Counted from the stretch's first letter, positions 37,566 to 50,150 are shown. The stretch is DNA of 64,000 nt from Adiantum capillus-veneris (GCA_014529385.2 CM043953.1:62557872-62621871), one strand, 5' to 3'. Notes: generated by a model not told the origin, from the letters alone. A program made the numbers and translations.

Positions 37566-37820
37566 GGCCGAAGGCCGCCGGCCACATTAGTACTATTATA
37601 AAAGGGGGAGGGATTTTGGTCTCCCATCCACACTTGGTGCATGCTCCTTCATCCGACAGAGAGAAAGTCAAGAGAAGAAGAAGAAGACGAGAATTTTAAC
37701 GTGGTGGGAGAGCACCTCCTACAGAGAAAAGAGAGCACCCCTTAATGTTTGAATAGTCGGTGAGAGGATTGAAATTGGCCGCCGCTTTTAGATCGCGCAA
37801 GGCTCTCTTCAAGTTGTAGT

Positions 37821-38423
37821 CCTAAAGGTTTTTTGCGGAAATCCACAAAGCAACAATAGAGCTGTCCCGCTCGCTACTGCTGATCCCCCACGCTGCGCCA
37901 TCGCTCCCCCCACCCCCCCCCCCCAACGCTGCCCGCCAGCCCCCACCGCTGCCCTGCCTGCCCCACTGCCCTCGCTGCTTGCCTGCCCCGCGCTGCCTGC
38001 CCACCACTACCGCCTCTGCCTGCCTGCCATTGCCGCCCCCGCCGTCCCACCCGCTGCTGCCAGCGCTCCCGCCTTAGCCGCCCTAGCCCGTTGCCCCCGC
38101 CCGCCCGCCCGCCTGTGTTTTTTTTTTCATCCCGACATCTCCCTGCAAATCGGCTCCTTCAACACTGAGTCAATCCTTGGGACAGTGCTCTGTGCACCTA
38201 TTTGCAGCGTCCTCCCGCCGCCCTCTTCTTACGCCACAGCAGTAGACACAGATGGAGGCTCCAGCTTCACCACAGAGGGACTCGCCCGAAGCCCCCTCCC
38301 GGACCCCGTTGAGCCCACCATTCGACTTGCTCTCTCACCGACAAAGCAAGCGAGCCTTGCCGCAGAGGTAAAGCGATTGCAGGCGACTTCGATCATCTAC
38401 AAGATTCTCAACACCCGACATCG
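37821..38423. other. C-rich Pro/Ala-type sequence before LINE fragment
   Basis: 37,855-38,120 is dominated by CCCC/GCCTGCC runs including an 11-C run, then a T9 run. From 38,150 on it may be the degraded upstream part of the LINE. No ORF can be assigned. Confidence 0.4.
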
Positions 38424-39068
38424 TTGGATTGGTTCTCTCCCTTGAACAAACAATGGGGTATGGACTGTCTAGAATCAAGATGGGTGATTGTCACTAAGAA
38501 CATTTGGTGCCTCCAATGGCTGCAGGTGATAAAGGTCTTCCTCTTGAAGGTACTTTGGGGAGCCTTACCGACTGGGGTTAAGGTCCTCGCCAAGGGGATT
38601 GGCCCTGATACGTGCTCTCAATGTAAAATGGCCAGTAAAGACCTCTCACATCTCTTCAAGGATTGCCAAGCGATTAGCGGTCTAACAGGGAAGGTTTGCA
38701 AGTGGGTCCAAACGACTTGGAAGATAGGCTTCTTTAAAAATGATTTTCTCTTGGGAGGAAAGGCCTACAAGAGCCACGAGATAATCATTGCAACTCAAGT
38801 TGTTAGATTTTGTTACTTCAAACAAATCTGGAAGACTAGGAACAATCGGGTATTCAGTAATTCCATGGAAACAACTAGTTTCATGGAGATAGTACAAGAA
38901 AGCAAAGGGACGATCTTAGCCTTTGGGAAATGGAAGAACTCGGACGAGTGGAACAGATTAATTGACATCATAGTAAGACCGTGGCTTTTTTGGGGGGCTC
39001 CTCTATTAGATGATGGTTGGTCTATTGGAGATGTCATGGCTCGACATGAGCATGACAAGAATCTGTAA
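38424..39068 (+). pseudogene. LINE (non-LTR) 3' end with RT zinc-binding domain
   Basis: A 214-codon frame. Residues about 38-95 match the zf-RVT domain found after reverse transcriptase in plant L1-type elements: FLLKVLWGALPTGVKVL, then CSQC, SHLFKDC and a Trp-containing end. C-terminal residues include KTRNNRVF and a W-rich finish (RPWLFWGAPL). The endonuclease and RT core are absent, as expected for a 5'-truncated copy. The 3' flank has repeated 'cactcac..tgtgag' phrases but no clear poly-A. Confidence 0.75.
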
Positions 39069-39848
39069 TTTTTGGGTTTGTCATTATAATCCACTCACCG
39101 TTGTGAGATTTGGAAAAAAGAAACTGGTTTGTAATTTTATGGTGTGCTTAATACAATTCACTCACAAATTGTGAGTTTTGCTATTAAAAATGTAAATATT
39201 TTCGGGGAAAAAATGGGTCCAATGTATTTAAGCCGACGAAATCCTTAAATCCAGGTTAGATTTTGAGCTTGCCTTGAAGAAAATCAAAAAAAAAATCACA
39301 AGTTATAGTGTATTTACTGGCAAAAGCGTCAAAGTTTGACCTAAAAACCGAGAGAATTTCAAGTTTGCCCTTATTTTCTTTGGTTAGAAAAAATGTATTT
39401 TTCTAGCCCTGGCTCAGCCTTGGTCGACAATGGACATTCCTTGAGAAGTGTGAAATGTATACACAAGAGATGAAGCAACGGCTTCAAAATGATGAACTTT
39501 AGGAGGGGCATGATTCTGAAAAGAGAAAGAGGTTTTCATGTGATTTGAAGCTAAGAGGTAACGTGCCTTGACACACAGATCACATCAGTGCTTCCTGATG
39601 ATCAATAGGAGTATATCGATCAATTTTTTGTGATTTATGAAGCTGATTTTGGAGCTTAATGAGCTTCTAACCAATGGAATAAACAACCAAAACTAGACAT
39701 AGGGAGATTCAATAGCTAGGATCTACACAAGCTTGCTAAGGTGATGATGGCATCCGTAATCTGTGATACAAGTTGTAGGGATTGATAGAGATTGAGGCTA
39801 TGGAGGTTTAAAGTGGGAGAAAGCCATGCCTTAAAACTGATGCTCAAA

Positions 39849-39890
<42 letters not shown>

Positions 39891-40607
39891 TATGTGTGCA
39901 TGTGTGTGGGTGCACGACTTTGCAAAATGAAAAGGCTTTCTATTTAATCATCACTAGTAAAACGTCGGCCCCTCTTACCCTCAAACACCTTGCTTCCATT
40001 GCCTATTCAGAGAGGGTTTTGGACCACTGGCCAAAGTTATGAGATACCAGGATCATAGATGTCTTGGGCTATTTTTATTGGAGCTGCACAGACATAGGGA
40101 GAGCCTCTTGAGGAGATCAGAAAGTAGGAGACACTCACAGAGGGAGATCACTGATTTCTTTAGACTACATACGCGGCATTCAAATGAGCAGGCATCACAG
40201 TAGACTTCAGAGTCCACCTGTACTAGAGGTACACTGACTGACAGGGCCACTGAGCTTGGGAGATCCATATGCCCACGATTGCGAGGGTCATCGCGACATT
40301 GGTGGAAGCTGCATCAGAGGGTCCGGACTATTCTGGCACGATATGGGAGAAGCCCAGTCAGAGTACTCATTGAGGAGGACATTGATGAGCTTCGCCAAAG
40401 ACCGATGTTGGATATCATAGGATTGGATCTTGATCCCAACATCTCAACCTTTCATTTCATCCCATTTCACTTTAGCTCAGTTCAGTTTTAGTTTTTCAAT
40501 TTTCAATTTTTTAGTCTTGTATACAGACATTATATCAGATTCACCATTTATAAACTCTTTTGTCTCATAGGTCACTTTGACCTTTTGAGACGTTAATATA
40601 TCATTTC

Positions 40608-40658
<51 letters not shown>

Positions 40659-40700
40659 GAGGTATTTCCCTCCTGCTTGGAGTCTCTCACCTATTCACCC
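39069..40700. other. Non-coding DNA with two microsatellites
   Basis: GA tract 39849-39888 and CT tract 40611-40656. Small frames at 40053-40268 and 40279-40491 show no domain. Confidence 0.5.
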
Positions 40701-41069
40701 ATATGGACTACCTGATTCGAGAGCCATCACCAAGGCTACCATGGCCCGTTAATAAAACAGGCCGCCTCATGCATCTAGACTACTTGACTCGAGAGCCAAC
40801 ACCAAGGCCCTGGCCCATTTTCTTAACAATAAAGCAGGCCGCCTCAAGCCTTTCGTGTGTGAAGAGCGCTGAGTTGCATGAGCCTTGGGTAGTGTGTATA
40901 AGTGGGCCTACCTTAGGCCATGGTATTCGACATGGGTACTGGGTAGTCGGAGTGTTAGGTTGGACGACAGTGCCGCAAGCTATAGACTGCAACCTTTAGA
41001 ATCGAAAGGAGACACACTCCAACTATTGGTTGATCCTCTGCCTCACTGCCAGATGAATGAGGTTGCATA

Positions 41070-41131
<62 letters not shown>

Positions 41132-41213
41132 TAGGCGGCCTCAAATTTCAGTGGACATTGGGCCAGTTGCCAACAAAGAGTCTCTCTCTCACACAGTTCA
41201 TGTAGCGCAAAAA

Positions 41214-41247
<34 letters not shown>

Positions 41248-41262
41248 AACGCTCAGGTTGTA
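40701..41262. repeat. Short tandem duplication and CT/AC microsatellites
   Basis: A ~75 bp phrase ('gactacctgattcgagagcc' ... 'ggccgcctc') is repeated at about 40704 and 40778. CT at 41072-41110 runs into AC at 41110-41131, and a further CT tract is at 41215-41243. Confidence 0.75.
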
Positions 41263-41396
41263 GGTTTTTTGTGGCATCAATGCTATTGCCCCTTTTTTTA
41301 CCTACCAAAAACTAGTACCGTTAGGAAAAACGATGAAAAAAAGGCCATTTGTAATTGCAAAAACCAACATTTCTTCTGCAATGGCTCTACTATTGG

Positions 41397-41593
41397 CTCT
41401 ACTTTTACTTTCCATTACATAGAATCTTCCCAGGATCATCTCCATTCAACTCACAATTTAAAATCAATGCTAATGGGTAGGATTTGACCTTAGCACTTAG
41501 GATAACAAAACCTCAACCTTTAACCACTAGGCTACAAGCCTACGATACCCTTGGAGGTGCCCTTAAGCACTTAAATAAAACAATAACAACCCG
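41397..41593 (-). mobile_element. tRNA-derived SINE, copy 1
   Basis: On the minus strand TAGCCTAGTGGTTA (41521-41534) fits a Pol III A box and AGGTCAAATCC (41480-41490) a B box, about 30 bp apart as in a tRNA gene. Acceptor-stem pairing is not evident, so it is not a functional tRNA. The body continues to 'gggaagattctatgtaatgg'. The same unit occurs at 47139-47330, including the segment on the other side of the A box ('gtgcttaagggcacctccaa'). Ends and target duplications are unclear. Confidence 0.65.
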
Positions 41594-41667
41594 GCTCCCC
41601 CCCCCCCTTTTCCCTTAATTTTCTCATATAAGAATATGGAGTTTTTCTCACTGTTTTTTATACTGTG

Positions 41668-42026
41668 CATAACATCATGAGCTTCTGCTCGGGAGGCGCT
41701 ACATACCTACCTAGCTACGATTGGGGGTAGCGGACCGCCGGCCTGGTGGGGGGGCCGGCGGGCCGCTTTCCCCAATCGCAGCTAGCTAGACATGCAACGC
41801 CTCCCTCAGAGAAGCTCATGATGTTGTGGTAAGTCAAATTATTGTGTGCACCTCCCTCACAGAAGCTCATGATGTTGTGGTAAGTCAAATTATTGCGCCG
41901 CATACCTACCTAGCTGCGATTGGGGACCGCCGACCGTCGGGGGACCGGCGGTCCGCTGCCCCCAATCATAGCTAGCTAGGTATGCGGCTCCTCCCTCATA
42001 GAAGCTCATGATGTTGTGGTAAGTCA
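41668..42026. mobile_element. Foldback element copies 2 and 3, partially tandem
   Basis: Copy 2 is 41668-41829 and starts CATAACATCATGAGCTTCTG like the copy at 22234. Copy 3, 41895-42026, lacks the left end. The right end (AGAAGCTCATGATGTTGTGG) appears three times, near 41811, 41870 and 42001, each followed by 'taagtcaaattattg'. GC-rich tips differ but keep the GGACCG/CGGTCC pairing. Confidence 0.7.
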
Positions 42027-42259
42027 AATTATTGTGAGAATTTGTCCAAAACTTCTTGTGCTAGCGGTCAAATTTAGCAGATGTGGCATTTTCCACACGG
42101 GCATGTAAGTATACACATCTAGAAGAAGACATTTCCAGAGAAGAAGCTTTAAAGTAACGAAGCAACTAAACATTAGAAGCTTAGCTGGTTCGCTCCTTTT
42201 CTAGAACTCTGAAGCTTTCATAGCCAAGTCGAGAAAAGCATAGCATAGCTCAGCAGTTC

Positions 42260-45200
42260 GCAATGACGCATGATGTAACCATAGATTCAAGTTTGGAGAG
42301 AAACTGCAACCATCTATCATGTGCCCTAGAAATATAAGAGATTGAAAGAAAAAATTCAAACGACATAGGTTTGATGTTATACAATCTAAAGCATTTTATA
42401 AAGTATCTAATAATGTTTTATCCTCTCTCCATACATATCTATCACAAGAATGTTTTTTTGAATTCTCATCTAGGCTAAAGACCCCAATAAAAAACCGCCC
42501 CCGGAAAGGAGGACGCAGCTACTGTCTGCATAAGGATGCAGCTACCGGCTGGGTGGTTTAAAACAACACTCTATGTATCTTGGTCGTTCGATGAGGAGTT
42601 CAAACCCCCGTGACGCAATGGTTGCTTTCATGCCCATGAGTGGTTCACATTATGCTCCACTTTTTGATACACACAGTTTGCATTTCGTCGCCATTTCGCG
42701 TCTACGTTTCTCTATCGCAATTCAAATTTTTTATGCGTATAGGGTTTCTGTTCCACTTTCAAACGCGCCTCTCCAAGGCGAAAACGATGCAGCATCGTCT
42801 GTGGACGACGCATCCTCTCTTAAGTGGCCTTAAGTTGGAGGTTTTACCCTATCAATTGAATCATTGGAGGTCATTGCAATTCATCATCTAAGGTGTCTTC
42901 TTCCTCCCTTATTAACGCGAATCTACACAAATTCTGCTAAGCAATTCGAAACGCGGTCCAGATCAGCATCGCGTATGCAGCCCACATCAGCGAAAAAAAA
43001 GAAAACAACGCAGCGATGGTCTGTCTGGCCGTCTCCAGTTCTCGCGGCACTTTCTTGCTGTTTCGCCTCTCTATCTCGCTTTCTTTGCCGCCATCCCGTG
43101 AACTCTCGGACCTGCTCAGCTATTGACTGTCATTGTCTCCGTCCTCTACTCTCCCACACCATAGTCTCGTCGGTGCACTCTGAGCCCTTGCTGCCATGTG
43201 TGCTCCCTCTACTGTGCACTCTGCGCCTTGCTCACCTCCCTAGTCTTGCTTTGCCCCCTCAGTTGTTGAAAAAAGGGAAACGTCTTCGCCTTATGTTCCA
43301 TGCTTGAGATTCCGTGCGACTCTCCCTACATTAAACAGAATTCTACCATGCATGCCTGAGCTAATTGATTATATATGCACTGACTGTGCCACAGCTTCTA
43401 GCGATGGAGAAGGCAAATTGGCCCCTCATCATCATCCCCCCTCTGACTTCTCCATCGCCCCTCGTCTCTACAGTCCACGCCATCTCTAGCTCCGAGCTCA
43501 AAGTAGCAAGACACAAGCATGCATGTGTTCTCCCTGTGCTCGTTGAGAGAGAGAGAGAGAGAGAGATAGAGAGAGAGACGTCCCTTGCCCTCTTTCTGGG
43601 ATGGTTGCCCATTTGTATTCTCCATTGTCCTGCTAGGTAGCTGCCCGGACATCCGTCGCCAATACTAGCCACTGGAAATCATCACCTACGTCCACCCAGC
43701 CCCCGATCGCACAGTTCTCCAATCCTACCTCCCGTGCACTGCCCTGGCCTGCGAGTCCGACCCTGCAAAACACATGCAACAGCAACACACCGGCATTGAG
43801 TACTGATGATGATGAGCGACACCACATTGACCTGTTGGTTCCTACACTAGTCGGCACATTCGAAATTCTCGTGCTCGCCCTCTCCTCAGATTCACACCAC
43901 AATCTCGAAGCACCCAATGCACACACTTCCCATGCTTTTCAAGTTGCTGCAGGACACACAAGTGCGCATCCAAAATTTCCCTCTCTGCGCCTCGTCCCAA
44001 TGAAGTAATTTTTTTCCTTCCACCCAGTCTCTGCAGACATTGACACATGGCATGTCCCCCTCTCTTGGTGCCTCTTCCATGTGCCTTCAAGCCCTTTTTT
44101 TCCTCACCCTTTTGAGAATCTTCTTAGATTCTTGTTAATTCACTTGCTTCTCAAAATTGGGCACGCCTACCTGTTTCCTGGGGTTCCTTTATTGACAATC
44201 CCTTTGATTTAGCCCATCGTTTACATCCTCTACTTCTACACCCTCAAAACTTTCATACTATGAAATGCAACTTGAACCACAAATAGCCACTCAAGCTCTC
44301 TAAGCAAACGTAACATAACTTGCTCACAGTGCTCGAGGCATACATATATGTCTTTTGGATTAACCTTGATCCACCAAGAGTCAACCTTAACAAAGCCCAC
44401 CCTCGTCTTGTTGTAATTGTTACAACCTTGAAACACTTGGCCATCAAAAATCTCTTAAAATTGATGTTTGAAACAGCTTGGATCACACCAAAGTGATCAA
44501 GCTGCCATATCGTGTCCCATGAACTTGCATTATTCTGCTTTTCGAAGCTGATCATTATAGCACTATCTAGAGTGGTCATTCATTCATCCTTCCGTCAAGG
44601 TCGTTGGTCGGGGGGACAGGCCATCTTGGCCGTCCATCCCGCTGCCATTACTGAACGGAATCAGTATGGAGGGTTGTTGGATGAACGACATCTCATCACC
44701 CAGAATCTGAGAGGCAGAGTTTACCAGTAGTAGGTGTCCAGTTGATCAGCATGCGGAATGATCGCTACCTCTTCCAATCATCGCTAATCATCACTGCCAA
44801 TGACTACATGGCAAATCAACGCTCGGAATAATCATCTCTACCAATGATCGCATCACAACGCAGTGCTCAGAATAATCATCACCGCCAATGATAGTGCTCA
44901 GAATAATCATCATTGCCAATGATTGTATATCAACTCAATACTGGACGATGACCTGCGATTGACGTAGACAAGAGGACTGTGCGAGGCTATGCAACTAAAC
45001 CACTGTATCGGATAATCAGAGTCTCTATACTTGGCCCCCCTCCCAGCGACCTTGACGGCCAAGAATGGTCATTTAATGACTCCATTCCCATAATATTGAC
45101 TCCCACCATGTCTCCCGACCTCCGTCGATCGCCATGTGATCGTCAATATTATGTGGAATGGTCATTTAATGACCATTCCCTACCCCTTGCGATCCAAAAA

Positions 45201-46360
45201 TATTTTCTATGCAATCAAAAAACTCCATATTCTTTGTGATACTATTGTACAAGGAGACATGAGTTGCGGAGTCCTTTGACAAGACTTGATGATCTATAAG
45301 CAACATAAATATAGACTTTACATGCCAAATGCAATCAAACAAGAACACAAGATGCACAACATGTGATATGCCACTAGATGTTAAATTCACAAAGAGCACA
45401 ATGCTTAGCTCAAACTTGGATACAAAAAACCCTCTATCGTACTAAGAAGACAACAACTAGCTCTTTGCAAACCAAGCATAATGCATTCAGTTTTTCTCTT
45501 AGCATAGTTTGAAAAGTACACAAAACTAGTTGCATAATGGAGTCAATTACAAATACATGCTACATGTTGTCATTACTTTTGCTCACAAGACGCATAGTCC
45601 CAACTTTCTATAATGTATGGGTGGTAACATCTCTCTGCTAATTGAAGCACTTAAGTGTCTCCTAGCCAATGGATTAGCACTCCTCAGTTTCAATCTAGCC
45701 AGCTTTGGATTGCCATTTTGAAGTGCATGATGGGCCTCTAAACATCAAGGGACATGCAATCTCTTGCTACCCTTGTAATTCTCATTGAGTTCACTATAGG
45801 ACATAATGGACATCAAATTTGTAAACACATTGCCTTCCTAGCATAATCCTACACTATTGCACCAAGAAAAACTAATACCTTAGAGACATCATTACCATGT
45901 GCCCCCTATGGTGTATAAAGAAGATGTGTTGTGGGGTGGACATTCTAGTTGGGGCTCATCACAGACAAACATGAAGTCATCTACACAACATTCTCCTTTG
46001 CCGTTAATCCATGACTATGGCCGTTATGTGTAGGTTTCATAAGGCCAGTCGGAAGGGATACCAAAAGTAGTGTCAAATCTCCGTTTGTAACAGTGTCAAG
46101 GAGCGTACAAGAGATGGCTCTAGTGGAGAAGGTGTAGTAGTGGTCCCAAGCAGGCTCCCAAATGTTGAGACATCAAGGAAAGTCATGGATATTGAGGGAC
46201 CTGTTATGGAGTGCCTTGGCCTTGACATGCCCAAAAAGCCATGGCCTGCCATTACTGCTTTGGAGTCCATGGGACATCTCCCATCAATGGCCCAAATCAT
46301 TTGTTATAAGCTCTAGATCTAGTTTGGAGAGAAACAGCAACCATCTATTGTGTGTCCTAG
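42260..46360 (-). repeat. Dispersed ~2.75 kb repeat R, copy 1, with insertions
   Basis: Aligns with 46330-49120 at 42345-42475, 42850-42900, 44215-44590 and 45210-46360. Extra DNA at about 42475-42850, 42900-44210 and 44592-45200 has no counterpart. Minus-strand peptide remnants (VDSWWIKVNPKDIYVCLEHCEQV at 44290-44400) resemble the DUF4216 segment of the CACTA transposase in this window, which has FVLPEHCEQV. On the plus strand GSSGEGVVVVPSRLPNVETS (about 46112-46170) is conserved with copy 2. Confidence 0.7.
44592..45060. mobile_element. Small TIR element inside repeat R copy 1
   Basis: The left end CCGTCAAGGTCGTTGG and the right end, the inverse of CCGTCAAGGTCGCTGG (about 45040-45057), form ~26 bp inverted repeats with a following G-run. 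Both other copies of R run straight through this point. The interior holds degenerate repeats of 'aatcatcaytgccaatgat' (44760-44930). The following 45060-45185 is itself an inverted repeat around 'tggtcatttaatga' and 'cataatattgac'. Confidence 0.6.
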
Positions 46361-49120
46361 ACTTATGTTTGAAGAGAAACTAAAATTATCTTGCAATGTA
46401 CTCATGTTGGTTCAGCCTATTTTTAAGCATCAAACAACAAATCATGTCAAAAATCATCGCACCATAAATGTAACAGCAATGGCATAAATTAATGGAAAAG
46501 AAATGTTGTATTAATCAAATTGAAAGAGAAGAGATCCAAAAATCATAGATTTGATGTTATACAATCTAAAGCATTTTACAAAGTATCCACTAATGTTTAA
46601 TCCTTTCTCCAAACATATCTATCTCTAAGAATTTCTTTTAATGCTCATTTAGCAATTGATCATTGGAGGCTGGTGCAATTCTGTGGTGTGTCATCATCTA
46701 GGTGTCTTCTTGCTCCTCATCTCTTTCTTATTCAGCATCTTTAGACGATTACTCTTTTGACAATAATAGTAGCTCCCCAAGATACCGAGGATTCTTTGTT
46801 CTAGCCCAACATCTGCATGCTCTACTTCTACACCCTCATAAACTTTCTTAGTGTTAACTGCAACTTGAACCATAAATAACCACTTAGGCTCTCTAAAGGA
46901 ACGGAAAAAAAAAACTTGCTCACAATGCTCCAAGAGCACAAATATGTCTTTTGAATTAATATAGATCCACCAAGAGTCAACCTTTGTAAGGCCCACTCTT
47001 GTCTTGTCATGCAGTTGCTACAACCTTGAATGACTTGGCATCAAAAGATGTAGGTAAAGCTCCTAAAATTGATCCTTGAAATATCTTGGATCACACCAAA
47101 GTGATCAAGCTACCTAGTGGGAAGTGGTCCCCTACTTTACTTTCCATTACATAAAATCTTCCCAAGATGCTTTAGCATCTCCATTCAACTCACAATTTAA
47201 AATCAATGCTAATAGGTAGGATTTGACCTCAGCACGCAAGAGAACAAAGCCTCAACCTTAACCATTAGGCTACAAGCCTACAGTACCCTTGGAGGTGCCC
47301 TTAAGCACTTAAAAAAACAATTAAACCCACCCCCCCCCCCCCCCAACCCTTTTCCTTTCTTTTCCCCCACCCTTCCCTTTTCCTTTCTCCTCCTCCCCCC
47401 CCCCCTTCCCTCCCCCCCCCCCCAAAAAAACTAATTAATTAATGAATGGTTTCTCAAAAAGTCGTTTTGGGGACCTACTGTGTCCCATGAACTTTCCTTG
47501 CTTTGCAACAAGTTCAAAGCTAATCATTATACCGATATCAAAAGTGGTTATTCATTCATTTGTACTTGAAACCTAAAAATGTCGTTTAGTCAAAAGTACT
47601 CCATATTTGTGATACTAATGTCCAAGGAGACATAAGTCACAGAGTCATTTCATAATACTTGATGATCTCTAGGCAACATAAATATAGACTTCACTTACAT
47701 GCCAAATGCAATCCAACAAGAACTCAACATGCACAACATGTGATATGTCGCTAGATGTGGTTACAAAGAACACAATGTATAACTTGAAGCTGGATATAAA
47801 AAAACCTTCAATACATAAACCGACACGTTCAATCAAGCGACCATAAACATCATCAAGCTTCCAATGATTTGACCTTGTGAATATAAATAACAAACTTGTG
47901 ACCAAATTACAAAGAAGAAACCAATTTTAAACCTTCAAAAATAGAAAATTGGAGTGATAAGAGGGTAAAAGAGGTTGTGGTATAATTATAAACCTATGGC
48001 TGCAACAATGAATTAAAACTACAATATATCATGCAAAAATCACAAAAATGAATTGTGATAAACACACAAATAAAGAAAAACTTCATCCACTCTTCAAGTA
48101 ACATACCACCAATAAGCCATCAACCTCATGGGAGGCAAACCCAATGCACAAGTGTGCCCTCCTCCTTAAGCCGTGTCAAGAGGATAGTCAATCCATGTTG
48201 AAATCCAAGTAGCTCTTTTATCGCACTAAGATGATCACCATCAACTAGCTCTTGTACAAACCAAGCAAATTATATTGATTTTTGCTCATAGCAAATTGCA
48301 TAATGGCATCACTTTCAAATGCATGCTACATGCTGTCATAACTTATGCTCACAAGAAACTATGGGTGGTGGCATCCCTCTACTGATTGAACCTCTCAAGT
48401 GTCTTTGCTTGTTCCCAACCAATGGCCTACCACTCCTCAATATCAATCTTGCTTGGCTTTGGATTTCCATTTATACGTGTGTCGTGCATCTCTAAACATC
48501 AAGGAGCATGCAATCTCTTGCGACACTCCAAATCCGCATTCAGTTTACAATAGGAGATAATGGAGATCAAATTGTACATTGTAGAGCATCAAATCTGTAA
48601 ATTCATTACCTTTCTAGCATAATCCTACACTATTGCACCAAGGAAAACTTTGTATACCTTAGAGGCATCATGATCATGTGCCCCCTAAGGTGTATAAGTC
48701 GTGACATGGGGTGCGATCACCACAAATGAAATGGATGAACATTACAATTGGGGCTCATGTATAGACACAAAGTCATCTAAACAGCATCTTCCTTTGCCTC
48801 TTGATCCAAAACTAGGGGCTTAGATGTCATCATGTATCAATGTCAAGGAGCATGTGAGAGATGGCTCTAGTGGAGTAGGTATAGTAGTGGTACCAAGCAG
48901 AGTCTCAAATGTTAAGTCTTCAAGGGGAGTCATGGATATTGAGGGACCATCGTCTCAAATGTTAAGTCTTCAAGGGGAGTCATGGATATTGAGGGACCAT
49001 CTGGGGATGCCCTGGTCTTGACATGCACAAAAATCCATTGTCTTCCACTAATGCTTTGGAGTTGACAGCTCCCATCAATGGCCAAAATTTCTAGCCCCAA
49101 GTTTGGAGAGAAACCAATTT
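46330..49120 (-). repeat. Repeat R, copy 2 (most complete)
   Basis: Most complete copy; period to copy 3 is about 2.75 kb. It includes the minus-strand DUF4216-like remnant (VDSWWIYINSKDIFVLLEHCEQV, 46900-47000) and further decayed frames to 47905. At 48907-49000 a ~50 bp phrase ('tctcaaatgttaagtcttca' to 'ttgagggaccat') is tandemly duplicated. A SINE copy is inserted at 47139-47330. Confidence 0.75.
47139..47330 (-). mobile_element. tRNA-derived SINE, copy 2
   Basis: Second copy of the SINE at 41397. Minus-strand A-box-like TAGCCTAATGGTTAA is at 47258-47272 and the B-box-like site near 47219-47229. It lies inside repeat R copy 2, directly followed by a C16 run and C-rich DNA to 47423. Confidence 0.65.
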
Positions 49121-49665
49121 GGGAGAAACTGAAATTTTCTTGCAATGTACTCATGCTAACTCGATCTATTTTTTAGCATCGAACAACAGACCATGTCAAA
49201 ACTCATCAAGGCATAAATGTAAGAGCAATGTCATAAGTTAATGGAAAAGACATGTCGAATCCTAAAAATAGTCAAGAGGTAAAAATAAAACAAATTGGAA
49301 GAGAAGCAATCCAAACAACATAGATTTAATGTTATACAATTTGAAGCATTTTACAAAGTACACACTAATGTTTAATCCTTTCTGCAAACATATCTATCAC
49401 TTAGAAATTTTTTTATTTCTCATCTATCAATTGAATCATTGGAGGTTGCAACGCAATTCATCATCTAAGGTGCCTTCTTCATCCCCATCTCTTAATTTCT
49501 TGTTCTCTATCATTAGCCGGTTCCTCTACTAACAATAATAGCATCTCCCCTAGATACTTTCATTGAGGCCCCTTCGATCTAGCCCATCATCTACATCCTC
49601 CACTTCTACACCCTCAGAAACGTGTGAAATGTAACTTGAATTACAAATAACCACTCATGCTCTCT
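49120..49665 (-). repeat. Repeat R, copy 3, left part
   Basis: Matches the start of copy 2 up to 'aataaccactcatgctctct', where the 9.5 kb element begins. It resumes at 59153. Confidence 0.8.
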
Positions 49666-49779
49666 CATTAGAAAAAATATGAACCCTCTAGGGGGCCTTT
49701 GGGATTAAGGTTAATTAGAGGCCAGCCAATGAGAAGAGGGTGGTGGACACACTCTATGCCCTCAAAAATGTAGGTGGAC

Positions 49780-50150
49780 AAAGTAGTGTTACACTTCTTA
49801 AATGGGCTCTTACCTAGTGAAAAGGTGGGGTTTTGGGGGGGGGGGGGGGGGGGGGGCATATAGAACCTCCAACTTCCCTCCTTTTTTATCCGGTTCAGAA
49901 AAAATCCCAAAAATTTAAAATTTTTCAAAATTTTCAAAACTCAAATTTCATCTTCTTAAAACCTCCCTAAAACTATTTTATGGTCAAAAAAATATTTTTT
50001 GACCTCAAAAAGTCAAAACGTGCACCCAAAAACTCTAAAATTCAAATTTTTTTAAAAAATTGAAAAATCTTTTTTTGCTATCCAGAGCTCCCAAGAAAGT
50101 AGTTCTTAGGCAAAAAGTGATTTTCTCTCTCTAGAACCCCTTTTCCAACC
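49780..50150. other. Left subterminal region
   Basis: G31 run at 49827-49857, then A/T-rich sequence with 'aaaaattt' and 'tcaaaatttt' repeats. The right end at 58770-58960 is similarly A/T-rich with homopolymers. No gene. Confidence 0.6.

Larger units (their letters stand above)
29840..37820 (+). repeat. Repeat B, copy 2, split by three to four insertions
   Basis: Segments 29840-29978, 30451-30623, 36670-36932 and 37316-37820 join to match the reverse complement of 23395-24330. Removing the inserted DNA gives one continuous repeat. A fourth, smaller insertion (about 37438-37595, with GA tract 37533-37562) is suggested because copy 1 runs straight from 'atatctat' to 'ttataaaag' there. Confidence 0.85.

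Noticed and set aside
41476-41560. True tRNA gene on the minus strand
   Set aside because: A and B boxes are present but no acceptor stem pairs, and the same unit with a long non-tRNA body occurs at 47139, which fits a SINE.
43300-43700. Gene at 43.3-43.7 kb
   Set aside because: Overlapping frames on both strands around a GA tract, inside DNA absent from other R copies, without recognisable motif.
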